Shown: positions 7,448 through 15,866 of the stretch, piece by piece
Position numbering within the stretch: position 1 is the first letter of the stretch
Layout of the letters: each line of letters opens with the position of its first letter
Assembly: GCA_002339325.1 (NCBI GenBank)
Contig: DDKK01000006.1
Coordinates: forward strand, 1-18,296
DNA length: 18,296 nucleotides
Source: Nitrospiraceae bacterium UBA2600
Lineage (GTDB): Bacteria > Nitrospirota > Thermodesulfovibrionia > Thermodesulfovibrionales > Thermodesulfovibrionaceae
Reading direction: 5' to 3'
Translations under genes and position numbers: made by a program
Notes under the pieces: model-generated
What the model saw: only the letters and a program-made list of their open reading frames with translations
What the model was told of the DNA's origin: nothing
Databases searched by the model: none

Positions 7448-8171
7448 AATGAGAGCATCACAGAAAAGGGCAAATGAGGAACGGCATATTTCAGGAGCAG
7501 AGGGAATTTTTGAATATGAAGGCATTGAAAGGGCTGTTAAGAAACTTCTCCGTCGAGCCTTTGAACATTCAAGAGGTAGGCCAGACAGGATTGTTATAAC
7601 AGTCGAAAAAATAACAGATGAAATAACTATAATTCCCTGTCTTTCTTTAAATACTTATTTTGCCAGCTCTCCTGAGAATGCCTATGAAAAGATATTCGAA
7701 ATTTTAGGTTCTTTAGGAATTTCAGAGAAAGCCATTAATAGAGCGTTTGAGGTTATAAAAAGAGAGTCTATGAGAGGAGCAACCTTAATTGATTCCATAT
7801 CTGGAGAGAGATTAGAAAAGGATAAGGCACGAGGTGTTAGGGTATCAAGAATTCAGATGGATAAAGGAAGGAGAATGAAACTTATGGGAAAAGTTAGAAA
7901 TTTGTCGATGGAGCCTCAAAGAGTGCTCGAAGCAATGACAGTTGCATCAAAAGTGGCCTCCTGTCCAGAAATCATTGCAGAACTTTGCATCTCCGATAAT
8001 CCCGATTATACAACAGGCTATATTGCCTCAAGCAATTTAGGATATCTTCGCATAACCAACATAAAAACCAAGGGAGAAGAGATAGGCGGAAGAGCTTTTT
8101 TTGTCAAAACTCCCTGTGACATTGAAAATCTGATATACTATCTTGAAAGAAAGCCTGTGCTGGTAATATGA
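7434..8171 (+). CDS. bioW: 6-carboxyhexanoate-CoA ligase (pimeloyl-CoA synthetase)
   Basis: Activates pimelate with ATP and CoA to pimeloyl-CoA, the entry step of biotin synthesis in organisms that use free pimelate rather than the BioC/BioH route. The whole length aligns by eye with Bacillus BioW: SVRMRAS at 3-9, HISGAE at 18-23, HSRGRPD at 45-51, MRGATLID at 113-120, RGVRVSR at 133-139, ASKV near 171-174, ELCISDNPDYTTGY at 183-196 and the C-terminal LERKPVLVI. With the GTG start at 7434 the protein has 245 residues, near the family size. It overlaps bioB by 14 bases and the lipid kinase gene by 4, so all three are probably translated in a coupled way. bioF, bioA and bioD are not in the window and must lie elsewhere for the pathway to work. 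Confidence 0.95.
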   Translation: MWSVRMRASQKRANEERHISGAEGIFEYEGIERAVKKLLRRAFEHSRGRPDRIVITVEKITDEITIIPCLSLNTYFASSPENAYEKIFEILGSLGISEKAINRAFEVIKRESMRGATLIDSISGERLEKDKARGVRVSRIQMDKGRRMKLMGKVRNLSMEPQRVLEAMTVASKVASCPEIIAELCISDNPDYTTGYIASSNLGYLRITNIKTKGEEIGGRAFFVKTPCDIENLIYYLERKPVLVI

Positions 8172-9049
8172 AATACGACAGAGTGTTTTTAATAGGTAAT
8201 CCCATAGCCGGTGGTGGAGCATTAAATAAAATAGAGAGAGCAAGCGAAATTCTCAGGCAGAAGGGAGTTTCTTTTGAAAGGCTTCTTACAAAAAAGCAAG
8301 GTGATGCAGAACAGTTTGCAAGAAAAATCAAAGAAAAATATACTGAAAGAACACTCGTAATTGCTGCTGGAGGAGATGGGACGTATAATGAAATTGTAAA
8401 TGGTCTTGCCCACTCGCAGATTCCTCTTGCAATTTTGCCAATGGGAACAACCTCTGTTCTTGCAAAGGAATTAAAAATTCCAAAAGATATGGAAAAAGCC
8501 GTTGATTTAGCTCTTAATGGGAATGTTGAGAGGGTTCATCTCGGAAAAATAAAGAATAAAGAGAAAAGCAGGCTTTTTATTCTAATGGCAGGTATAGGTT
8601 TTGACGGCCAGGCAGTCTATAATGTAAATCCAAGAGAAAAAAGACATCTTCGTAAAATTGCCTATATTCTTAGCGGAATTAAAACACTACTTCGTTATGA
8701 CCCCGAAGAGTTAAAGATAAAAAACAGTGTTTCTAAGAAAGCATACACTGTCGTTGTAAGTAAAGCAGCTTGCTATGGTGGAAGCTTCAAGATTGCTCCT
8801 AATGCAAATCTAAGGTCTCCTAATTTTTATGTTTTTCTTTCAAAAACAGACTCAAAGATTAAATTGGCCTTTCAGATTTTTGCTGTTCTTTTTGGTAGAC
8901 ACTTAAAGATGAAAAAAACAGATTACTTCTCCGCAGAAAGTCTAAAAGTTACTGGTGATGCCCATGTTCAGATAGATGGTGATTATTTTGGCAAGACACC
9001 CGTTGAGATAAGCCTCATAAAAAACGCTCTTAATCTTGTCTTTCCCTGA
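8168..9049 (+). CDS. Diacylglycerol kinase-like lipid kinase (DagK/YegS family)
   Basis: ATP-dependent kinase of the diacylglycerol/sphingosine kinase fold, expected to phosphorylate a lipid hydroxyl at the membrane. Motifs: the N-terminal GNPIAGGG (10-17), the nucleotide-binding GGDGT (68-72) followed by NEIVNGL, PMGTTSVLAKEL (91-102) and GIGFDG (142-147). The 293 residues match the family. There is no membrane anchor and no extra domain. It starts with an ATGA overlap on bioW, so it is translated from the biotin message. Whether this is a functional link (lipid or acyl metabolism) or convenience is unclear, and the substrate cannot be read from the sequence. uvrB follows after 27 bases. Confidence 0.92.
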   Translation: MKYDRVFLIGNPIAGGGALNKIERASEILRQKGVSFERLLTKKQGDAEQFARKIKEKYTERTLVIAAGGDGTYNEIVNGLAHSQIPLAILPMGTTSVLAKELKIPKDMEKAVDLALNGNVERVHLGKIKNKEKSRLFILMAGIGFDGQAVYNVNPREKRHLRKIAYILSGIKTLLRYDPEELKIKNSVSKKAYTVVVSKAACYGGSFKIAPNANLRSPNFYVFLSKTDSKIKLAFQIFAVLFGRHLKMKKTDYFSAESLKVTGDAHVQIDGDYFGKTPVEISLIKNALNLVFP

Positions 9050-9062
9050 AAACTAAACCTGT

Positions 9063-9068
9063 TAAAAT
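9063..9068 (+). promoter_or_regulatory. Possible -10 box just before uvrB
   Basis: TAAAAT lies nine bases before the uvrB ATG, in a 27-base gap without a Shine-Dalgarno sequence. No convincing -35 box at 16-18 bases is seen; TTGTCT at 9036-9041 is too far at 21 bases. It may mark a third near-leaderless start in this window. The alternative is simple read-through from the biotin operon. Confidence 0.25.
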
Positions 9069-9076
9069 AATTATAT

Positions 9077-11086
9077 ATGTCTACATTTAAGCTCCAAACT
9101 TCTTTTAAGCCCAAAGGTGACCAGCCAAAAGCCATTAAACAGCTTGTAGAGGGTATAAAGAGAGGGCATAAACATCAGGTTTTGCTGGGTGTGACAGGCT
9201 CTGGAAAAACTTTCACCATTGCCAACGTAATTGAAAAAATCAACATGCCCACCCTCGTAATTGCTCACAACAAAACCCTCGCTGCTCAACTATACGGTGA
9301 GTTAAAGGAGCTTTTTCCCGATAATGCCGTTGAATACTATGTAAGCTACTACGACTATTACCAGCCTGAAGCATACATACCAGAGACAGATACTTATATT
9401 GAAAAGGATGCTCTAATCAATGATGATATTGACAGAATGAGACATTCGGCAACCCTCTCTGTCCTTACAAGAAAGGATGTAATAGTAGTTGCCTCTGTCT
9501 CATGTATTTACGGAATTGGCTCGCCTGATGATTACCTCTCAATGCACGTTACCATTGAAGAGGGCATGAGAACCGACAGAGATGCCATGCTTCGCAAACT
9601 TGTTGAGATACTCTACACAAGAGCAGAAGATGAATTCAAAAGAGGAATGTTTCGTGTAAGGGGAGATGTGGTTGACATATTTGCATCTCACTGCCTTGAC
9701 AGGGCATACAGGATAGAGTTTTTTGATGATGAGATTGACGGCATTTACGAAATAGACCCTTTGACAGGAGGTAGAATAAGAAGACTCACAAGAATTTTTA
9801 TCCCTCCCAACAGCCATTGGGTAACTCCCGAACCGAGACTTAAAAAAGCTCTGGAAAGTATCGAAGAGGAGCTTGAAGAGAGAATAAAGTATTTCAAAGA
9901 CAGGGGAGAAGAGGCATTCGCCGAAAGAATTGAAAAAAGAACCCGTTTTGACATGGAGCTTTTAAGTCAGTTTGGACACTGCCACGGCATTGAAAACTAC
10001 TCAAGACACCTAAGTGGTAGACTTCCCGGCGAGCCTCCATTTACGCTAATAGACTATATATACGCAGGCCCATCTAAAGGAGATTTTCTAACAGTTATTG
10101 ATGAAAGCCACGTTACAGTGCCGCAGATAGGTGGAATGTATGAAGGAGACCGTTCACGGAAAAGAACACTTGTCGAGTACGGATTCAGGCTTCCCTCAGC
10201 CCTTGACAACAGACCACTTAAATTTAATGAATTTGAACATCGAATGAATTATGTTATATATGTTTCAGCCACTCCAGGAGACTATGAGATTGAAAAGTCT
10301 AAGAGAAGAGTGGTTGAGCAAATAATAAGGCCAACAGGGCTTGTAGACCCAAAGATAGAGGTTCGTTCTGCTTCAACGCAGGTTGAAGACCTCTTAGATG
10401 AAATCCAGAGTAGAGTTGCAAAAGGTGAAAGAGTCTTAGTAACGACGCTTACAAAAAAAATGGCAGAAGACCTGACAGACTATTACACATCCCTGGGCAT
10501 TAAGGCAAAATATCTTCATTCTGACATTGACACCCTTGAAAGAATTGAGATACTAAGGGATTTAAGGCTTGGAAAATTCGATGTTCTCATAGGTGTTAAT
10601 CTTCTTAGGGAAGGGCTTGATTTGCCAGAGGTTTCTCTTGTTGCCATATTTGATGCTGACAAGGAGGGTTTTCTTCGTTCCGAGAGGTCTCTAATTCAGA
10701 CAGCAGGAAGGGCATCAAGAAATATAAACGGCACAGTAATTTTCTATGCAGATACTATTACCGAATCAATGCAAAAGGCCATTGATGAGACAGAGAGAAG
10801 GCGTAAGATTCAGATGGAATACAACAGAAAAAATCGTATTTCTCCGGAGACTGTAAAGAGTAAGATTAAGGATATACTTGCTTCGATATACGAAAGAGAT
10901 TACGTAGAACTGTATGAGGTAAAAGAAGAAACTTTGGAATACGAGCTATCAGAAGAGGCTATTAAGAAATTGGAGCTTGAAATGAAAAGGGCTGCGGAGA
11001 ATCTTGAGTTTGAAAGAGCTGCAGAGCTTAGAGACAGGTTGTTCAGAATCAAAGAAAAGCTTCTTAAGGTTGGAATGAAAGCTTAG
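9077..11086 (+). CDS. uvrB: Excinuclease ABC subunit B
   Basis: DNA-damage verification helicase of nucleotide excision repair, working with UvrA and UvrC. Walker A is GVTGSGKT at 38-45. The beta-hairpin region YYVSYYDYYQPEAYIP that clamps the damaged strand lies near 92-110. The DEAD-like motif VIDESH is near 339-344, motif VI QTAGRASRN near 541-549, and a C-terminal UVR domain (RAAENLEFERAAELRD) near 630-650. At 669 residues it is full length. The ATG at 9077 gives the normal family N-terminus but lacks a Shine-Dalgarno sequence. It is probably expressed from its own start or by read-through from the lipid kinase gene. Its TAG stop overlaps the stop of btuF on the other strand by four bases. 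No terminator hairpin is visible. Confidence 0.98.
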   Translation: MSTFKLQTSFKPKGDQPKAIKQLVEGIKRGHKHQVLLGVTGSGKTFTIANVIEKINMPTLVIAHNKTLAAQLYGELKELFPDNAVEYYVSYYDYYQPEAYIPETDTYIEKDALINDDIDRMRHSATLSVLTRKDVIVVASVSCIYGIGSPDDYLSMHVTIEEGMRTDRDAMLRKLVEILYTRAEDEFKRGMFRVRGDVVDIFASHCLDRAYRIEFFDDEIDGIYEIDPLTGGRIRRLTRIFIPPNSHWVTPEPRLKKALESIEEELEERIKYFKDRGEEAFAERIEKRTRFDMELLSQFGHCHGIENYSRHLSGRLPGEPPFTLIDYIYAGPSKGDFLTVIDESHVTVPQIGGMYEGDRSRKRTLVEYGFRLPSALDNRPLKFNEFEHRMNYVIYVSATPGDYEIEKSKRRVVEQIIRPTGLVDPKIEVRSASTQVEDLLDEIQSRVAKGERVLVTTLTKKMAEDLTDYYTSLGIKAKYLHSDIDTLERIEILRDLRLGKFDVLIGVNLLREGLDLPEVSLVAIFDADKEGFLRSERSLIQTAGRASRNINGTVIFYADTITESMQKAIDETERRRKIQMEYNRKNRISPETVKSKIKDILASIYERDYVELYEVKEETLEYELSEEAIKKLELEMKRAAENLEFERAAELRDRLFRIKEKLLKVGMKA

Positions 11087-11862
11087 TTTATCTTTATAGA
11101 TGCCATTTCCTTTATCCCTTCAATAATTTTAGGACTAAGCCTGTAAATCCTCTCGCTTATGTAAAATACATTGCCTCTTCTAACAGCATCGGTATCCTTA
11201 AGCTTTACGATAAGTTTTTCGCTTCTTGCTCTGTGTCCGTAGCCTATGAATATGATATCCGGATTTAATTTGATTATCTCTTCCATATTTAAAGACGACG
11301 ATTTAGAGAGATTAACTATTCCCAGAAATTTCATCACATCACTTATGTGAGATTTCTCTCCTGCAAGAACTATTGGCTCAGGCCATATGAAAAAGAGAGC
11401 TTTTTTACCTTTGAAATCTCTCTTTATAGCTTTTAATTCTTCTTTGAAATCTTTGAGCAATTTTTCAGCCTCTTTTTCTTTTCCGACAACTCGAGCCAGC
11501 CTTTTGACTTCATAGAAGAAATCTTCCAGACTCGTCGGAGCATACACATGAACATTCAGCCCAAGAGATATTAGTTTCTCGTATACTTCTTTCGGGGTTA
11601 CTTCCTTTGAAATTATCACAAGGTCTGGCTTTAAGGAAAGTATTATCTCGTATGAAGGATTAACCATTCCGCCTACCTTTACTTTTTCTTTTGTCTGTTC
11701 TGGCCAGTTGCAGTAGTTCGAAACTCCTACCAGCTTGTCAAAGGCTTTTAAATAATAAAGAGTTTCTGTAACGCTTGGTGCTAAGGAGACAATTCTTTTA
11801 GGCTCTGCAAAAGCTGAGAGGGATGAAAATATAATCATTAAAAGAGCTACTATTAGCCTCAT
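11083..11862 (-). CDS. btuF: Periplasmic corrinoid-binding protein (BtuF-like)
   Basis: Substrate-binding component of a vitamin B12/cobinamide ABC importer. A signal peptide is clear: a hydrophobic run at residues 3-18 with a likely cut after SLSAFA (about residue 19). The mature part begins KRIVSLAPSVTETLYYLKA, the classic BtuF/FecB-type opening. NYCNWPEQ and a connecting helical region follow, and FFIWPEPIVLAGEKSHISDV lies in the second lobe. The 259 residues fit the class III binding-protein fold. The C-terminus is shorter than in siderophore binders. It is the last gene of the cobamide operon, with a 4-base overlap on cobU. The permease and ATPase genes (btuC, btuD) are not in the window. 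The operon context favours corrinoid over haem or siderophore as ligand. Confidence 0.88.
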   Translation of the reverse strand: MRLIVALLMIIFSSLSAFAEPKRIVSLAPSVTETLYYLKAFDKLVGVSNYCNWPEQTKEKVKVGGMVNPSYEIILSLKPDLVIISKEVTPKEVYEKLISLGLNVHVYAPTSLEDFFYEVKRLARVVGKEKEAEKLLKDFKEELKAIKRDFKGKKALFFIWPEPIVLAGEKSHISDVMKFLGIVNLSKSSSLNMEEIIKLNPDIIFIGYGHRARSEKLIVKLKDTDAVRRGNVFYISERIYRLSPKIIEGIKEMASIKIN

Positions 11863-12374
11863 TTTATCCTTAATTCTCTTCCTGCAATCATAAAATAGGC
11901 TTCATCAGAGATTTCCATAAGCCTCTGATTAAAAATTCCAGTTATGTTTAAAAATTTTCTTCCAAGAAAGGTCTCAGGGATAACTCCCATTCCAACCTCA
12001 TTTGTTACTATAAAAATATGAATTTGATTAATTTTTCTGAATTTAGAGAGTAGACTCAAAAATATTTCTGTCTCAAATTCGATATTCCTTTCTTCAACAA
12101 TTAGATTTGTAATCCATGTTGTCATGCAGTCTACAACCACCGACGAGTTCTCCGAGATTTCTCTAAAGGCACAGGTTAAATCTAACGGTTCTTCGATTGT
12201 TATCCATTTTTCACCTCTTTCCTCTTTATGCTTTTTAATTTTCTCTATCATTTCTTCGTCGATTGCTTTGGCTGTTGCAATGTAGTAGTAATTTCTTTTA
12301 TTCAAAACCAGAGCAGACCTTAGGGCAAAGTTGGTTTTACCACTTTTTATACCGCCAATAATGAGGGTTATCAT
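11859..12374 (-). CDS. cobU: Adenosylcobinamide kinase / adenosylcobinamide-phosphate guanylyltransferase
   Basis: Bifunctional cytoplasmic enzyme that phosphorylates adenosylcobinamide and then transfers GMP to give adenosylcobinamide-GDP, the substrate of CobS. The P-loop GGIKSGKT is at 7-14 and ATAKA at 33-37. H49 in HKEERGEKW corresponds to the histidine that carries GMP in Salmonella CobU. VDCMTTWITNL (81-91) and VTNEVGMGVIPE complete the family signature. The length of 171 residues is slightly short but typical. It overlaps cobD by an ATGA junction upstream and btuF by four bases downstream. Confidence 0.96.
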   Translation of the reverse strand: MITLIIGGIKSGKTNFALRSALVLNKRNYYYIATAKAIDEEMIEKIKKHKEERGEKWITIEEPLDLTCAFREISENSSVVVDCMTTWITNLIVEERNIEFETEIFLSLLSKFRKINQIHIFIVTNEVGMGVIPETFLGRKFLNITGIFNQRLMEISDEAYFMIAGRELRIK

Positions 12375-13417
12375 TTAGAGCCTCCTATAACCCTCTGCAA
12401 CTCTTCGAAGAATATAGAATTTTCTTTTCGAGCTTTGACTGAAACCCTAATAAAATATTCATTAAGTCCATAAAAATTTGAGCAGTTTCTAACGAGAATT
12501 CCCTTTTTTATCAAACGTGTGTGTATATCTGTTCTTGAAAATTTGAGCAAATAAAAGTTGACCTCGGAAGGAAAATATTCTAAAGCTAAATTTCTCATTG
12601 ATAATTGAAAAAATTCTTTCTCTTTTTCAAAAAATTCAAGGCTTGTTAGCCTAAAACTCTCATCTCCAATAATCTCCTCCGCAATCCACTGGGCAAAGCT
12701 GTTAGTGTTCCACGGTTGCTGGTTTTCTCTAAGTTTATTAATCAGTTTTATGTTGCCTGCTGCATAGCCAAATCTTAAACCTGCCATTCCATAAAACTTG
12801 GTAAGTGAACGTAGAACAAGAGTATTTTGCATTAAGATTGCTTCACTGAGAACGCTTTCTTGAGGCATAAAATCAATGAAAGCTTCATCTATTATGAAGA
12901 GTGTATTCGTGAAATTCTTTATGAGCCATAAAATTTTATCCTTCCCAATCAACCATCCTGTTGGATTGTTAGGATTACAGAGGAAAACCATATCATAATG
13001 GGAAGTTTTCAAGTTTTTAAATGTCTTATCTAAGAGTTCTTCTGCTTTCAAAGAAAAAACTCTACTTATGTTGCTAATTCTATTCACTCTGCAGGCTCTT
13101 TCATACTCTATGAAAGTTGGCTCAAGTATTAACACAGAACTGGGGTTGAAAGACGCTACGGCAAGGTAGATTAGTTCAGTAGAGCCGTTTCCGCAGATTG
13201 TTGACGAATATGGAATGCCATGCAATTCTTCAAGAATTTTTCTAAACTTTCTCGCCTCTGTATCAGGATATCTGTTAAGGAGAGCAAATTTTTCATTCAT
13301 CTTTTGACTTATTTTTTCGGGTAAAGGTAAAGGGTTAATAGAAGCACTCATGTCAATTATATGTTCAGGTGTTGTTTTTAAAATTTCTGCATAACTGTAT
13401 ATATCGCCACCATGCAT
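12371..13417 (-). CDS. cobD: L-threonine-O-3-phosphate decarboxylase (PLP enzyme)
   Basis: Makes (R)-1-amino-2-propanol O-phosphate, the linker that CbiB attaches to cobyric acid. It belongs to the class I/II aminotransferase fold. The N-terminal HGGDIYSYA is typical of cobalamin CobD/CobC proteins. GNGSTE (76-81) binds the PLP phosphate, NPNNPTG is at 148-154, DEAF at 177-180, and the PLP lysine is K207 in RSLTKFYGMAGLRFGY. The length of 348 residues is normal. Histidinol-phosphate aminotransferase is the main look-alike, but the HGG start and the operon decide for CobD. Its ATG shares one base with the cbiB stop (TAATG), so the two are coupled. No zinc-finger extension is present. Confidence 0.93.
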   Translation of the reverse strand: MHGGDIYSYAEILKTTPEHIIDMSASINPLPLPEKISQKMNEKFALLNRYPDTEARKFRKILEELHGIPYSSTICGNGSTELIYLAVASFNPSSVLILEPTFIEYERACRVNRISNISRVFSLKAEELLDKTFKNLKTSHYDMVFLCNPNNPTGWLIGKDKILWLIKNFTNTLFIIDEAFIDFMPQESVLSEAILMQNTLVLRSLTKFYGMAGLRFGYAAGNIKLINKLRENQQPWNTNSFAQWIAEEIIGDESFRLTSLEFFEKEKEFFQLSMRNLALEYFPSEVNFYLLKFSRTDIHTRLIKKGILVRNCSNFYGLNEYFIRVSVKARKENSIFFEELQRVIGGSK

Positions 13418-14391
13418 TAGATAAGTCTCCTTATAAGAATAGACAAAAGTAAAAAAATCAAACTACCTAAAAGGATTATTGTTTTTGCCTTTTCAATTTG
13501 TTCTGAATTTGTCTCATTTAAGTCAACTCCAATATAGGGTTTTTGGACAAGAACTCCGCCGTAGTAGTTCGGTCCACCCATCCTGACTCCGAGAGCTCCT
13601 GCCATTGCTGCCTCTGGTATGCCACTGTTTGGACTTGTGTGCTTCCCTCCATCTCTGAGCATAGTAGTAAAGGTTCTTCGACTGCATTGAAAACCTAAAA
13701 CCAGTGCAGAGCTTACTACTATTAAAAAGCCTGTTATTCTTGCAGGAATATAATTAAAAAGGTCATCCATTTTAGCTGAACACCAACCAAAATTTATGTA
13801 TCTATCATTTTTATAGCCTACCATAGAGTCAAGGGTGTTAACTGTTTTGTAAAGAACAAGCAGAGGGAGGCCTCCTAACGAAAAATAAAAAAGAGGAGCT
13901 ATCACTGCATCAGACATATTTTCTGAAAGACTTTCAAGGATTGCCAGTCTTACTTTTTCCTCGCTTAGATTTTCTGTATCTCTTCCAACAAGTGCTTTTA
14001 AAGATTGTCTTGCCTCTACAATATTTCCTTCCTCAAGCTGACTATTGATTTTGTTTGCTTCCTTTAGTAAACCTCTTAAGGCTATAAAAAAACTTGCTAT
14101 AATTATTAAGGTTAACTCTGCTATTAAACTTCCTGCTTTGAAAAATTCTTGAGTCCAAAAAATAATGTTTAAAAACAAAAGAGTAAATAGAAACGTAATA
14201 CTGCAAATGCCAATAAATAGAAAAACGCCACCTTTTTTATTGCTAAGTCCAACTTTTCTTAAATAGAACTCTCCTTTTGCTATGAGAAAACCTATTAATG
14301 ATATGGGATGATATCTGCGAGGGTCTCCAAAAATTAAGTCAATTAAAAAGGCTCCGACAACTACATATTCTTCAACAAAGAAGAAATTCAT
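13417..14391 (-). CDS. cbiB: Adenosylcobinamide-phosphate synthase
   Basis: Membrane protein joining aminopropanol (phosphate) to adenosylcobyric acid. The N-terminus carries the family pattern: an aspartate in the first helix (D18), then GDP at 22-24 and HP at 28-29. Several hydrophobic segments follow, around 50-110 and near 165-230, with a final one at the C-terminus. The signature RDGGKHTSPNSGIPEAAMAG and LGVRMGGPNYYGG near residues 240-280 is unmistakable. At 324 residues it is full length. The gene starts inside the cobQ stop (ATGA overlap) and ends against the cobD start. Confidence 0.97.
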   Translation of the reverse strand: MNFFFVEEYVVVGAFLIDLIFGDPRRYHPISLIGFLIAKGEFYLRKVGLSNKKGGVFLFIGICSITFLFTLLFLNIIFWTQEFFKAGSLIAELTLIIIASFFIALRGLLKEANKINSQLEEGNIVEARQSLKALVGRDTENLSEEKVRLAILESLSENMSDAVIAPLFYFSLGGLPLLVLYKTVNTLDSMVGYKNDRYINFGWCSAKMDDLFNYIPARITGFLIVVSSALVLGFQCSRRTFTTMLRDGGKHTSPNSGIPEAAMAGALGVRMGGPNYYGGVLVQKPYIGVDLNETNSEQIEKAKTIILLGSLIFLLLSILIRRLI

Positions 14392-15866
14392 AACTCTAAA
14401 ATCTCCTCAATATGTTTCATTTCAACATTTTTTTCTACTAAATCGGCAAGCTTTTCTATGGAGCTTTCTTTTAATCTTTTCCAGGAAAAAGTAAAATCTA
14501 TGGGATTAAGGCCTTTCTTTATTCGATGCCTGTTTATTAGCCATCTTCTGAAACTGTCATTCTCAAATAAGCCGTGAATATATGTTCCCCATATATTATT
14601 TTTTATCATGCCTTCCTGTATAATTTTTCCATACGAAAGCCTTTTTATCTTAAAGAGATTCATATCACCAAAGCTTTCTCCCATGTGAATCTCGTAGCCT
14701 TTGATTTTTATTGATGATTTCTCAATTAAAGACCCTTCTACTTGGGTAAGAATCTTTTCAGGCTGAAAAATTGTCTCAACAGAAAGAAATCCCAATCCAC
14801 GAGTTTCTGTTTTCGAGCTTTCAATCTGATGTCTGTCAATAATTCTATCTCCGAGCATCTGAAATCCTCCGCAAATGCCTATAATTTCTTTGTCTTTTTT
14901 AGCTAAATTTTTTATGAAAGCTCCCAATCCGATTGATTTAATATACTGAAGGTCTTCGATTGTTCTTTTTGAGCCGGGAATTATTATTATATCAGCCTCC
15001 TTTAATTCATCCTCATTCAAGGAATACGCAAGTTCCACATCGGGTTCAAATTTTAAAGGGTCAAAATCGCTGAAATTTGATATATATTTAAGGGGAATAA
15101 CTACTATCTTTATTTTTTCTTTTTTTATTTGCCTCCTTTTAGGTTTTGAATAAGCAAAAGGAAATCCATCTTCATCGGAAATTGCCAGATTGTCAATATA
15201 GGGAATTACTCCAAGACATTTAATACTAAGTAAAGATTCAAGCTTATCAATACCTGGTTGTAATATATCTCTGTAACCTCTAAACTTGTTTATTAAAAAT
15301 CCTCTGAAAAAGCTTTTTTTGCTATTGAGGATTTTTACAGTGCCGTAGAGGCTTGCAAAAACTCCTCCTCTCTCAATATCTCCCACAAGCAGCACAGGAG
15401 ATTTGAGATATTCAGCCACTGCCATATTTGCCATATCTTGTTCAAGAATATTTATTTCTGCCGGGCTTCCTGCACCTTCTATGATGAGCAGTTCATATTT
15501 CCTTTGCATGTTATTAAGAGAACTAACTACAGTATCCCAAAGCACTTCTCTTTTCTTTTTGAAGGGCTTTATTACTCCTCTGTATTTTCCACGAACAATT
15601 AAGTGAAAACCCTTTTTGCCAGAAGGCTTTAGAAGAATAGGATTCATGTGTATTTCTGGTTCAATAAGGGCAGCCTCTGCCTGGACTGCCTGGGCTATTG
15701 CAATTTCACCGCCTTCACGGGTTACGTAACTTTGTAGACTTATATTCTGTGCTTTAAAAGGAGCTACATTTATTCCTTTTCTGCTAAAAATTCTACATAA
15801 AGCTGTAACAATCAGGCTCTTTCCAGAACCAGAGCATGTTCCCTGTATCGTTAAAGACTTAGCCAT
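14388..15866 (-). CDS. cobQ: Cobyric acid synthase, glutamine-hydrolysing
   Basis: Amidates adenosylcobyrinic acid a,c-diamide at positions b, d, e and g using glutamine and ATP. The N-terminal dethiobiotin-synthetase-like ATPase domain has GTCSGSGKS (9-17) and PFKAQNISLQSYVT, then EGAGSPAEI. The C-terminal glutamine amidotransferase domain has the nucleophile C332 in GICGGFQMLGD, EIHMGES, and H431 in GTYIHGLFEN. The 492 residues match the family and both halves look intact. Absence of the CobB/CbiA pattern and the neighbours favour CobQ over cobyrinate a,c-diamide synthase. It overlaps cobS by 16 bases and cbiB by four. Confidence 0.97.
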   Translation of the reverse strand: MAKSLTIQGTCSGSGKSLIVTALCRIFSRKGINVAPFKAQNISLQSYVTREGGEIAIAQAVQAEAALIEPEIHMNPILLKPSGKKGFHLIVRGKYRGVIKPFKKKREVLWDTVVSSLNNMQRKYELLIIEGAGSPAEINILEQDMANMAVAEYLKSPVLLVGDIERGGVFASLYGTVKILNSKKSFFRGFLINKFRGYRDILQPGIDKLESLLSIKCLGVIPYIDNLAISDEDGFPFAYSKPKRRQIKKEKIKIVVIPLKYISNFSDFDPLKFEPDVELAYSLNEDELKEADIIIIPGSKRTIEDLQYIKSIGLGAFIKNLAKKDKEIIGICGGFQMLGDRIIDRHQIESSKTETRGLGFLSVETIFQPEKILTQVEGSLIEKSSIKIKGYEIHMGESFGDMNLFKIKRLSYGKIIQEGMIKNNIWGTYIHGLFENDSFRRWLINRHRIKKGLNPIDFTFSWKRLKESSIEKLADLVEKNVEMKHIEEILEL

